Assembly (NCBI RefSeq): GCF_002021565.1
Contig: NZ_MSZX01000001.1
Coordinates: 620,027 to 684,026, forward strand
Direction: 5' to 3'
Source of the DNA: Paenibacillus selenitireducens
GTDB lineage: Bacteria > Bacillota > Bacilli > Paenibacillales > Paenibacillaceae
Length of the DNA stretch: 64,000 bases
The notes beneath the pieces are model-generated. The model was not told the origin of the DNA and searched no databases. It was given only the letters and a program-made list of their open reading frames with translations. Both the position numbers and the translations under genes were made by a program. Shown here one piece after another: positions 28,579 through 35,908 of the stretch (within the stretch, counting starts at the first letter, position 1; every line of letters starts with the position of its first letter).

Positions 28579-29421
28579 ATGACCATAAAAATCATCACAG
28601 ACGGCAGTTCGGATCTTACACAGGAGCTGGCGCAACAACATCAATTATCGATTGTGCCGCTACGTGTTCAATTTGGCCATGAGCAATTCAATTCTACTAT
28701 GGATACGGATTTATTCTATGCCAAAATGAGAGAGTCCGAAGAACTGCCGAAAACATCAAGTCCTTCACCGATTGAGTTCTTGGAGCAATATAAACGAGCT
28801 GCTCCGGAGCAACCGATACTTGTACTTGCATTATCCTCGGTATTAAGCAGTACCTATCAACATGCGGTGATGGCCATTGAGATGTTTCGTGAAGAGGGAT
28901 ATCAGAATCCGGTTGAAGTATTAGATGTGAAGACGACATCCGTCGGGCTAGGGTTAATCGCGATTCGGGCATCAGAATGGAAGGACCACATGCCTTTTGC
29001 TGATCTTGTTACGCGTATGCACCAACTTATTGAGACGACGCAAACTTTATTTACATTAGATACATTAGAAAATGTTATTAAGGGTGGACGCTTGAGCCGA
29101 CTTAAGGGAAAAGTTGCTTCCGTATTGAACATCAAATTGCTTATGCATGCAAGCGAAGAAGGCGCCGTTGAAGTGCTCGAAAAGCTGCGCGGAACGCAAA
29201 AAGCGATGAAGCATTTGATGGATAAAGTCGGTGATGCTTGGAGCCATTCGGATAAAAAATGGATTGCATGCGCGCATTCGAATTGTGAAGAACGGGCGAA
29301 GACCTTTATGAAAGAACTGCTTCATAAATATCCATTTGATAAAGTCATTATTATGAATATGGGACCGGTTATTGGCACCTATGCTGGAGAAGGCGGCATT
29401 CTCGTATCCTATTCATCCTAA
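28579..29421 (+). CDS. DegV-family fatty-acid-binding protein
   Basis: A 280-residue DegV protein: IITDGSSDLTQELAQQH at the N-terminus, KTSSPSPIEF, LSSVLSSTYQ and the helix-capping VKTTSVGLG, with GRLSRLKGK in the second domain. DegV proteins (FakB type) hold a fatty acid for phosphorylation by the FakA kinase in exogenous fatty-acid use. No fakA is in the window. The only ribosome-site candidate, GGGAG, lies about 13 bases before the ATG, which is longer than usual. A strong terminator follows. Confidence 0.88.
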   Translation: MTIKIITDGSSDLTQELAQQHQLSIVPLRVQFGHEQFNSTMDTDLFYAKMRESEELPKTSSPSPIEFLEQYKRAAPEQPILVLALSSVLSSTYQHAVMAIEMFREEGYQNPVEVLDVKTTSVGLGLIAIRASEWKDHMPFADLVTRMHQLIETTQTLFTLDTLENVIKGGRLSRLKGKVASVLNIKLLMHASEEGAVEVLEKLRGTQKAMKHLMDKVGDAWSHSDKKWIACAHSNCEERAKTFMKELLHKYPFDKVIIMNMGPVIGTYAGEGGILVSYSS

Positions 29422-29429
29422 AAGAATCG

Positions 29430-29459
29430 AACATGCAGGGAAACCTGCATGTTTTTTTG
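29430..29459 (+). terminator. Terminator after degV-family gene
   Basis: A 10-base stem AACATGCAGG/CCTGCATGTT with a GAAA tetraloop and seven T. Confidence 0.92.
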
Positions 29460-29510
29460 TTTTCTGTCCAAGTCGGCGTAAACATGTTGCATAGGGGTGG
29501 GGGGGTTGAT

Positions 29511-29615
29511 ATGATAAAAGGAAAGCGTATGTTCAGGACGGTTTTTAGAAATGAATGTATAGAGCAATTGCAGGATGGAATGAGGTTGTTAATGGATGAA
29601 GAAGAAAGAAAATGA
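29511..29615 (+). CDS. 34-codon ORF overlapping the P-type ATPase start
   Basis: A small frame with an ATG preceded by a G-rich stretch (GGGGTGGGGGGG) and ending 20 bases inside the next gene, as in translationally coupled leaders. The product is charged, with one cysteine ([13 protein letters not shown]). I recognise no family. It could be a leader peptide controlling the ATPase or a chance frame. Confidence 0.3.
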   Translation: MIKGKRMFRTVFRNECIEQLQDGMRLLMDEEERK

Positions 29616-31614
29616 TACTAATTTAAATATTTCTCAACAAAAGAAGCGACTCCTGATCGCGGCTATTCTTTCATTTCCGTTGCTATGGGTGATGATTAGT
29701 CATTTCGCATGGGCAGGCAACATGTATATCCCTGCATTTTTATTGAACCCTTGGGTCCAGTTTGTATTGGCAACACCTGTACAATTCTGGATTGGACGCA
29801 CCTTTTATATCGGGGCTTACAAGGCATTGCGCAAGGGAATTGCGAATATGGATGTCCTTGTCGTATTAGGGACCACTGCAGCCTATGTATTCAGCCTCAG
29901 CGCTACATTGAAATGGATGCATCAGTATCACCATATGCCGGGGATTTATTTTGAGACAAGTGCACTATTAATTACGTTGGTCTTATTAGGCAAGCTGTTG
30001 GAATCTCTGGCCAAAGGGAAGACTTCAGCACCGATTCGAGCATTGATGAAGCTTGCGCCTACCCATGCTACGATCCTAAAAGAAGGAGTGCAGCAACAAG
30101 TCACTGTCTGCGATATCCAGGTTGGCGATCACCTCATTGTGGAACCTGGCGAACAAATCCCTGTGGATGGAAGCATAATCGAAGGTGAATCGACGGTCGA
30201 TGAGTCCATGTTGACGGGAGAAAGCATGCCGATCGACAAAAAGACAGGAGATCTTGTGCGAGGAGCCTCACGAAATTTGAGTCATCGTATGGTGATGCGT
30301 GCAGAACGTATCGGTAAAGATACGATTTTAGCGAAGATGATTAAAGTCGTAGAAGATGCACAGAATTCGAAGACAGCTATTCAACGCGTAGCAGATTCTA
30401 TATCGAGTGTCTATGTCCCCATCGTGGTGGTGCTTGCAATTCTGACCTTTGGTTTATGGTATATGGTCTTTCAAGCGGGTGATCTTGCGGCTGCTCTTGA
30501 AGCGGGTATATCGGTTCTGGTGATTGCTTGTCCATGCGCTTTGGGACTGGCAACGCCGAGCTCCATCATGGCGGGGTCTGGCCGGGCGGCTGAAATGGGT
30601 GTCCTATTTAAAAGTGCTGAGTTTCTAGAATCCACGCATGAAGTGGATATGCTTGTGCTGGATATTACAGGAACGATTACGGAAGGGAAGCCAGAGCTAA
30701 CGGATATTTATGTTGAGCCGATCGGAGATGCGGTGACCAAGGAATTAACAGAAGCTAAGATTCTGCAATTCATCGTGTTCGCAGAGCAGCAGAGCGAAAA
30801 TCCCTTTGCCAGAGCAATTATCCAAGGGCTTCAACAGAATAATGTAGAACTGCCTTCAGAGTATATGCAAATCGATCAGTTTGAATACTTGCCCGGGTTC
30901 GGAATCCGAGCCATGGTGAACGGACATACCGTGGTCATCGGAGCGCGGCGTTTATTCAATCGTGAACATATTTCATATCTAACGGCTGAAGCGAGATTAG
31001 CGGCGTTGGAGTCCGAAGGGAAATCAACGATACTCATTGCGATTGACGGTAAGTTCTGCGGCATTCTTGCGGTGAAAGATTCCATTAAGAGCACGTCTGC
31101 ACAAGCTATCGCCCGCTTGAAACAAATGGGCATTGAAGTGATATTGATGACGAACGATCATCGTCGTACGGCACATGCGATCGCGGCAGAAGTAGGTATT
31201 GTGCATGTACTACCTGAGGTTCTGTCGTCTGAGAAGGCGGAAGAAGTGAGGGCGCTCCAAACCGAAGGACACCAAGTGGCCATGGTAGGGGAAGGACTTC
31301 ATGATCGGTTGGCGCTCGCTATCGCGGATATTGGGATTACGATTGGGAGTGGTTCCGATGTGGCAATGGAGGCAGGGGATGTCTCCATTATGCGCGGAGA
31401 TCTCAATTCGATTGCCGATGCGATCTTAGTCAGCCATAAGACGATGAATAATATTAAACAGAATTTATTCTGGGCGGTTGTCTATAATATTATCGGGATT
31501 CCGATCGCTGCTTTTGGCTTATTGGCGCCTTGGGTGGCGGGTGCGGCGATGGCATTAAGCACCATTTCTGTCGTATTAAATGCTTTAGCGCTGCAAAAAG
31601 TCAGAATAAAGTAA
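29596..31614 (+). CDS. P1B-type metal ATPase with altered catalytic motifs
   Basis: A 672-residue membrane protein with the full architecture of a CopA-like heavy-metal P-type ATPase: membrane helices, an actuator domain with the intact TGES loop ([11 protein letters not shown]), the metal-site helix [13 protein letters not shown], and the large cytoplasmic head. It has no N-terminal metal-binding domain. Several normally invariant head motifs differ: DKTGT is DITGT (Asp356 kept, Lys lost), the SEHP locus is SENP, TGDN is TNDH, and GDGxND is GEGLHD. The phosphorylated aspartate and the ion site remain, but nucleotide binding and phosphate chemistry would be affected. It could be a slow pump, a metal sensor or a decaying copy. 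No CopZ or CsoR gene is adjacent. I read each motif twice in the DNA. Confidence 0.85.
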   Translation: MKKKENDTNLNISQQKKRLLIAAILSFPLLWVMISHFAWAGNMYIPAFLLNPWVQFVLATPVQFWIGRTFYIGAYKALRKGIANMDVLVVLGTTAAYVFSLSATLKWMHQYHHMPGIYFETSALLITLVLLGKLLESLAKGKTSAPIRALMKLAPTHATILKEGVQQQVTVCDIQVGDHLIVEPGEQIPVDGSIIEGESTVDESMLTGESMPIDKKTGDLVRGASRNLSHRMVMRAERIGKDTILAKMIKVVEDAQNSKTAIQRVADSISSVYVPIVVVLAILTFGLWYMVFQAGDLAAALEAGISVLVIACPCALGLATPSSIMAGSGRAAEMGVLFKSAEFLESTHEVDMLVLDITGTITEGKPELTDIYVEPIGDAVTKELTEAKILQFIVFAEQQSENPFARAIIQGLQQNNVELPSEYMQIDQFEYLPGFGIRAMVNGHTVVIGARRLFNREHISYLTAEARLAALESEGKSTILIAIDGKFCGILAVKDSIKSTSAQAIARLKQMGIEVILMTNDHRRTAHAIAAEVGIVHVLPEVLSSEKAEEVRALQTEGHQVAMVGEGLHDRLALAIADIGITIGSGSDVAMEAGDVSIMRGDLNSIADAILVSHKTMNNIKQNLFWAVVYNIIGIPIAAFGLLAPWVAGAAMALSTISVVLNALALQKVRIK

Positions 31615-31724
31615 CACGAATGTTGAACAAATGATCATTTTGTAATCGCTTTGACACACTTTTTTTTACGAACTGTATCATAATAGGATAGTTAGATTCA
31701 TTAAGAAAGTGAGTGTCAACAATA

Positions 31725-32156
31725 ATGTTAAATAAATTACTCTTACGACTAAGTGCCATGTTGTTGATTTTGCTCATTTCTGCGTGTTCTACAACAGCCC
31801 ATTCGGATCAAGCACTTCAAGTGCAGAAAATGAGTGTGATTGAAGAAGTACCGATGATTACAATTGATATTAACGGTGGAAAACAAGTGCCGAACATTAC
31901 GAACTCAATACACAGTCAATTTACCGAAGGGAACACGCTCCAACAACTATTGGAAGGCAGTGGTCTCATTAAGCTGTCCAATGATAAGAAGAATATTGTC
32001 TCGGTCAACGATGTTGCATTAGACAGTTCACACTTGGATTGGGGCATTCTGCTGAATGGCAAAGAGCTAACTGGGGATCAGAGGATGCAGACGGTCATTC
32101 AAAAGGATGATATCCTCGAACTTTTTATTAAAGAAGCAAGCAAATTAACGAAATAG
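31725..32156 (+). CDS. DUF4430-like lipoprotein
   Basis: A 143-residue predicted lipoprotein: a hydrophobic signal ending LLISAC, where the cysteine would be lipidated. The rest (GNTLQQLLEGSG, DWGILLNGKELTG, VIQKDDILELFI) resembles the DUF4430 domain, related to the C-terminal part of transcobalamin-type proteins and found at cell surfaces. A GTG 12 bases upstream is an alternative start, but it is too near GAAAGTGAG. The ligand is unknown. Confidence 0.7.
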   Translation: MLNKLLLRLSAMLLILLISACSTTAHSDQALQVQKMSVIEEVPMITIDINGGKQVPNITNSIHSQFTEGNTLQQLLEGSGLIKLSNDKKNIVSVNDVALDSSHLDWGILLNGKELTGDQRMQTVIQKDDILELFIKEASKLTK

Positions 32157-32166
32157 ACGCTGCATG

Positions 32167-32197
32167 GCGAGAAGACATGGTCTTTTCGCTTTTTTTA
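32167..32197 (+). terminator. Terminator after the DUF4430-like gene
   Basis: A 10-base stem GCGAGAAGAC/GTCTTTTCGC with one G-T pair, a three-base loop and a run of seven T. Confidence 0.85.
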
Positions 32198-32303
32198 TGC
32201 CGTATCATAACAATTCATATACTTTTCACATGATTTTACGATAATCCTCTCATATTTGGGCTGTAAGATAAGGTCATACCCAATCGAGAGGAGAATGAAA
32301 CAA

Positions 32304-32687
32304 ATGAAAAGATTAAAAAAGACACTTATTACATTAATTACGGCGGCGCTCATGGTGGTCAGCGCAGGTACAGCTGCATTCGCTGCGGATGCCAAAACCG
32401 ATCCGGTTAAAAAAGCAGAAACAAAAGTCGTGGCAAAAGCGAATACTTCTGCGAACAAGACGGTAATAACGAAACAGGTGCCACAAAAAAAGGCAGCGCC
32501 AAAGAACTTAACAAAAGTTGCTAAAGTAACGCCAAAGAAAACGAAAAAAACCGCTAAAGTTACGGCAAAGCATAAAATACACAAAAAACATAAGGTTCAT
32601 CATATCGCGAAGAAAAAGAAAGTAGCCAAAAAAGTAACGGCAGCAAAGCCAGCAGCAAAGAGCACAAAAACAACAGCTAAGAAATAG
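32304..32687 (+). CDS. Secreted lysine-rich, histone-H1-like protein
   Basis: A 127-residue protein with a clear signal peptide (MKRLKKTLITLITAALMVVS, then AGTAAFA as cleavage site). The predicted mature part is 100 residues, 33 of them lysine, with alanine, threonine, valine and a few histidines (HKIHKKHKVHH). It has no cysteine, no recognised domain and no membrane anchor. It resembles the lysine/alanine tails of histone H1 and could bind teichoic acids, DNA or other polyanions outside the cell. The ATG at 32304 is chosen for the AGGAG 10 bases upstream. It stands between two terminators, just before a two-component pair. Confidence 0.75.
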   Translation: MKRLKKTLITLITAALMVVSAGTAAFAADAKTDPVKKAETKVVAKANTSANKTVITKQVPQKKAAPKNLTKVAKVTPKKTKKTAKVTAKHKIHKKHKVHHIAKKKKVAKKVTAAKPAAKSTKTTAKK

Positions 32688-32710
32688 CAATCATATAATG
32701 GATATGTGGG

Positions 32711-32740
32711 CGGGAAGACTGTGGGTCTTCTCGTCTTTCA
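32711..32740 (+). terminator. Hairpin after the lysine-rich gene
   Basis: A 9-base stem CGGGAAGAC/GTCTTCTCG with one G-T pair; the T-run is short (TCTTTC), so termination may be partial and allow some read-through into the two-component genes. Confidence 0.6.
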
Positions 32741-32789
32741 TGCTTTCTGGTAATGTAGTTACTAGCCAAAACTAAGGGAGGTATCCGTA

Positions 32790-33488
32790 ATGGCACATAT
32801 TTTTGTAGTAGATGATGATCCACATATTTTACAATTGATATCAGAATACTTACGCAAAGATGGCTTTACGGTGACATCCTTGCCTGATGGACATGATCTG
32901 ATTGAACGCATCCAAGCAGAATCCCCAGCATGCCTCATTCTAGATATTATGATGCCTGGCGTAAATGGACTTGCACTTCTTACCTCTATTCGTGCGTTCT
33001 CTGAAATGCCTATTATTATGATATCGGCGCGTGGGGAAGAAATGGACCGAATCATTGGCTTGGAACTTGGTTGTAATGATTTTCTTCGGAAGCCATTTCA
33101 CCCAAGAGAGCTTGTAGGGCGCGTGAAAGGCATGCTTCGTCTCGTTCAAATGTATCGCCCTGGTGCAGTGGATACGAATGCCGCTGAACGAATCACCGTA
33201 GGAAATATGACCTTGAGTGAGGAATTTCGAAGGGTTGAGGTTGCAGGGACAGAGGTCATGTTGACTTCACGGGAGTATGAACTTCTGCTGTTTTTGGCAA
33301 TGCATATCGAGAGGCCCTTCAGTCGTGAACAATTGATTCAGCAAGTATGGAAATATGATTTCATGGGTGAAGTTCGTGTGGTTGATGATTTGGTTAAACG
33401 CCTACGCAAGAAGCTGTCTGAAGCTGGAGCGCATTTCTCGATCGATACCCTATGGGGATTCGGTTATAAATCTACGGTGAAAAGCTGA
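32790..33488 (+). CDS. OmpR-family response regulator
   Basis: A 232-residue regulator with a receiver domain (acidic VDDDPH, phosphorylated aspartate in LILDIMMPG, lysine in FLRKPFHPREL) and a winged-helix DNA-binding domain (LTSREYELLLFLA, FSREQLIQQVW, RVVDDLVKRLRKKL). GGGAGGT precedes the ATG. It overlaps the kinase gene by one base. Target genes are unknown; the neighbouring lysine-rich and ATPase genes are possible candidates. Confidence 0.92.
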   Translation: MAHIFVVDDDPHILQLISEYLRKDGFTVTSLPDGHDLIERIQAESPACLILDIMMPGVNGLALLTSIRAFSEMPIIMISARGEEMDRIIGLELGCNDFLRKPFHPRELVGRVKGMLRLVQMYRPGAVDTNAAERITVGNMTLSEEFRRVEVAGTEVMLTSREYELLLFLAMHIERPFSREQLIQQVWKYDFMGEVRVVDDLVKRLRKKLSEAGAHFSIDTLWGFGYKSTVKS

Positions 33489-34798
33489 TGCGTACCATTC
33501 GCAGTCGTATTTTTTTCGCGCTCATTGTGGTTATGATCTTCTCCGTTTCTAGTATGATGTATATGGTGAACCATTTGATTGATGGGATGTTAATGGACCA
33601 GACGCATAATCAGCTGCGGATTCAGATGGCGAAAGCGATTAATATTATTGAGAGTGGAGATCAGCAAGACTTAAGCTCCGAGGATCTGGAGCTTCGGTTT
33701 CGGGATCGCTTGTATTACGCGGATTTCTTCATTCTGAACAAACAAGACAAAATCATTGCCGCAGGCGATGATGAAATGGTGGGTCGCACGGCTCATTTAT
33801 CCATGAATCATACAGATCGCTTTTTTGAACTGAACCAAGGGAAAATGATGTTCACTCATCAGAACTTGAAAAATGGACTCCGAATTATCGTCTATACACC
33901 CATGGATATTCTGAATCAGATATCCAATCGTATCTTACGCGTCTCTTTAGGTTCCGTATCCATCACGTTCGGCGTTATTTTTATTGTTGGATTTTGGTTG
34001 GTATGGAATACGACCCGACCTTTGAAGAAGTTGAAGGAAGCTGTAAACCGCTTCGAGCTTTCTAACAAAGGGCCGCATATGCCTCAAGGGGATAACACGG
34101 AAATAGGACAGCTCGTCGATACATTTTCCTCCATGTCTGAACGCATCCAGCGGCATCATCAGCATCAAATCGAATTTTTACAGAACGTTTCGCATGAACT
34201 GCGTACCCCATTAATGTCGATTCAAGGATATGCATTAGGGATAAAGGATCAAGTCGTATCCGTAGATCAAGGGCTTGAAGTCGTAGCGCATGAATCCAAA
34301 CGTCTCATTCAGATGGTAGATCGGCTGCTCCAATTAACCCGCCTCGAAACCATAGACGAAGAGTGGCATTATACCTCTGTGGATCTGAAGGATATGTTGG
34401 AGCACGCGGTTCAACTGCTAGGCCCAACGGCTGCGGAGCGGCAGATATCGATACAAATTCTGGCTTCGGCAATGGAAAAAAACGTTCCGGCTGATCAAAT
34501 GTTCCAGATCATTATGAATTTCGTCCAGAATGCCATACGTTATGCGGAAAATCAGGTGAACGTCTGCTTAGAAAAGACAGGGAACGGTTTCTTAATCCAT
34601 GTAGATGATGATGGCCCAGGGGTACCGATAGATGAACGAGAGAATGTGTTTGAACGATATTATATAGGAAATTCTGGTGTATCAGGAATCGGTCTAGCGA
34701 TTTGCAAACAAATATCGGATAAGCTTCACGCAACGATAAGCTGCACCGGTTCACCGCTTGGCGGGGCTAGATTTAGCTTTAAATTTCCCGAGACATAA
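33488..34798 (+). CDS. Sensor histidine kinase
   Basis: A 436-residue membrane kinase partnered with the regulator just upstream. Two membrane helices (about 9-29 and 155-175) enclose an extracellular sensor domain of about 120 residues; a HAMP linker follows (TTRPLKKLKEAVNRFE), then the phosphorylated histidine in VSHELRTPLMSIQG and the ATPase boxes IIMNFVQNAIRYA, DDDGPGVP and SGIGLAICK. The signal sensed cannot be read from the sequence. The ATG overlaps the regulator stop codon. Confidence 0.92.
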   Translation: MRTIRSRIFFALIVVMIFSVSSMMYMVNHLIDGMLMDQTHNQLRIQMAKAINIIESGDQQDLSSEDLELRFRDRLYYADFFILNKQDKIIAAGDDEMVGRTAHLSMNHTDRFFELNQGKMMFTHQNLKNGLRIIVYTPMDILNQISNRILRVSLGSVSITFGVIFIVGFWLVWNTTRPLKKLKEAVNRFELSNKGPHMPQGDNTEIGQLVDTFSSMSERIQRHHQHQIEFLQNVSHELRTPLMSIQGYALGIKDQVVSVDQGLEVVAHESKRLIQMVDRLLQLTRLETIDEEWHYTSVDLKDMLEHAVQLLGPTAAERQISIQILASAMEKNVPADQMFQIIMNFVQNAIRYAENQVNVCLEKTGNGFLIHVDDDGPGVPIDERENVFERYYIGNSGVSGIGLAICKQISDKLHATISCTGSPLGGARFSFKFPET

Positions 34799-34800
34799 AT

Positions 34801-34835
34801 AAAAACGCCTTTCGTTGCGAAAAGGCGTTTTTTTT
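34801..34835. terminator. Terminator between the two-component genes and fnr
   Basis: A GC-containing stem AAAACGCCTTT/AAAAGGCGTTTT followed by a long T-run on the plus strand. The A-run on its left would also give T on the minus strand, so it may serve fnr as well. Confidence 0.88.
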
Positions 34836-34867
34836 ATCCAGCTTATGGGGTATGAAATGAATAAGTA

Positions 34868-35587
34868 CTAAATGCGGCAAACGGAGGCAGGACACATCTC
34901 GCAGTGACAAATTTCTTGCAGTTGCGAAATGTCTTTGATGACAATCAGACCGCCTTCATACTCAATGGCATCCTTTTTGCGCAAGTCGCTCAACATCCGG
35001 TTCACACTTTCGCGTGTTGCGCCGATCATGTTGGATAAATCGGTATGTGTTACTTTTTTATTAATCAGAATTTTATCGCCTTGGGGTTGACCGTACGAAT
35101 TGCTAAGACGGATTAGCGTCGAGCATAATGCGCCGGGTTTACCATAAAGCATTAAATCACGGAATTTCGTCTGGGTTAGACGGTGATGCTGGCCCATCCA
35201 TTTCATGAACTCAATGGAGAAATCGCAATGCTGACATAGAAGAAGCTCAAGGTCTTTTTGCTCAACCACGCCGATTTCGGTTTCTTCCATAACTTCAGCA
35301 GTGAAGCTGTGACGTCCCGTATTGAAGGGATCCACGTTACCCACCAAGTCACCGGCTTGATACATATACATAATGAGTTCTTTACCTTCATCAGTCGATT
35401 TTGTGATTTTGACACGACCGCTTTTGATGTAGAACAACTTATCTGTTAAATCACCCTCCCAGAACAAATGAGATCCTTCTGGAAATATTCTCTCCTTCAT
35501 TACGACAGTTAGCCGCTTAAAACTTTGCTCGGAAAAGCAGCTTGTATTTCCTAATCGTTCTTCAACGGTTGGAGATAGAAATGTCAT
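34868..35587 (-). CDS. fnr: Fnr, oxygen-sensing CRP/FNR regulator
   Basis: A 239-residue CRP/FNR protein: an N-terminal cyclic-nucleotide-fold domain (LFWEGDLTDKLFYIKSGRVKI), a dimer helix and a helix-turn-helix (THTDLSNMIGATRESVNRML). The C-terminus ends in four cysteines, Cys227, Cys229, Cys232 and Cys237 (CHCEMCPASVC), like B. subtilis Fnr, where C-terminal cysteines hold a 4Fe-4S cluster that oxygen destroys. The ATG at 35587 has GGGAGGG 8 bases upstream. It diverges from adhE, whose promoter carries Fnr boxes. An inverted repeat GTTTC-AC-GAAAC at 35671-35682 lies in its own upstream region. Confidence 0.92.
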   Translation of the reverse strand: MTFLSPTVEERLGNTSCFSEQSFKRLTVVMKERIFPEGSHLFWEGDLTDKLFYIKSGRVKITKSTDEGKELIMYMYQAGDLVGNVDPFNTGRHSFTAEVMEETEIGVVEQKDLELLLCQHCDFSIEFMKWMGQHHRLTQTKFRDLMLYGKPGALCSTLIRLSNSYGQPQGDKILINKKVTHTDLSNMIGATRESVNRMLSDLRKKDAIEYEGGLIVIKDISQLQEICHCEMCPASVCRI

Positions 35588-35778
35588 AATCAATTCCCTC
35601 CCTTTGAATATTCTCTTTTTTAGATGTTAAATTCTAGGATGTGCATTTCTTCACATACTTAGTTTAACACGTTTCACGAAACATAGTAGAGGTAATTTTG
35701 ATGTAAATTTGAATATTCAGTAAACATTGTGTAAAAAATCACTGACGTACGAAGAGAAAGACCCTAGAAACAAAAGAA

Positions 35779-35794
35779 TGTGAATAGTTTCACA
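35779..35794. promoter_or_regulatory. Fnr box 1 of adhE
   Basis: A perfect TGTGA-N6-TCACA site, the known Fnr consensus of Bacillus. It lies 30 bases (about three helical turns) upstream of box 2, in the 321-base gap between fnr and adhE. Apart from these boxes, the promoter and the short repeat noted under fnr, nothing else was seen in that gap. Confidence 0.8.
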
Positions 35795-35808
35795 ATATGT
35801 TCACACTT

Positions 35809-35853
35809 TGTGAATAATTTCACGTATACATTTGGGGAAGAATACGATATGAT
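35809..35853 (+). promoter_or_regulatory. Fnr box 2 and -10 element of adhE
   Basis: TGTGA-N6-TCACG (35809-35824, one mismatch) lies upstream of TATGAT (35848-35853). If transcription starts near 35860, the box is centred about 43 bases upstream, the class II activator position, and replaces a -35 element. Anaerobic activation by Fnr is inferred. Confidence 0.75.
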
Positions 35854-35908
35854 GAATGTGTAAGAAGAACTCATAAATCTTTAGTTTAGAAAATGGAGGC
35901 TGGAGAGA

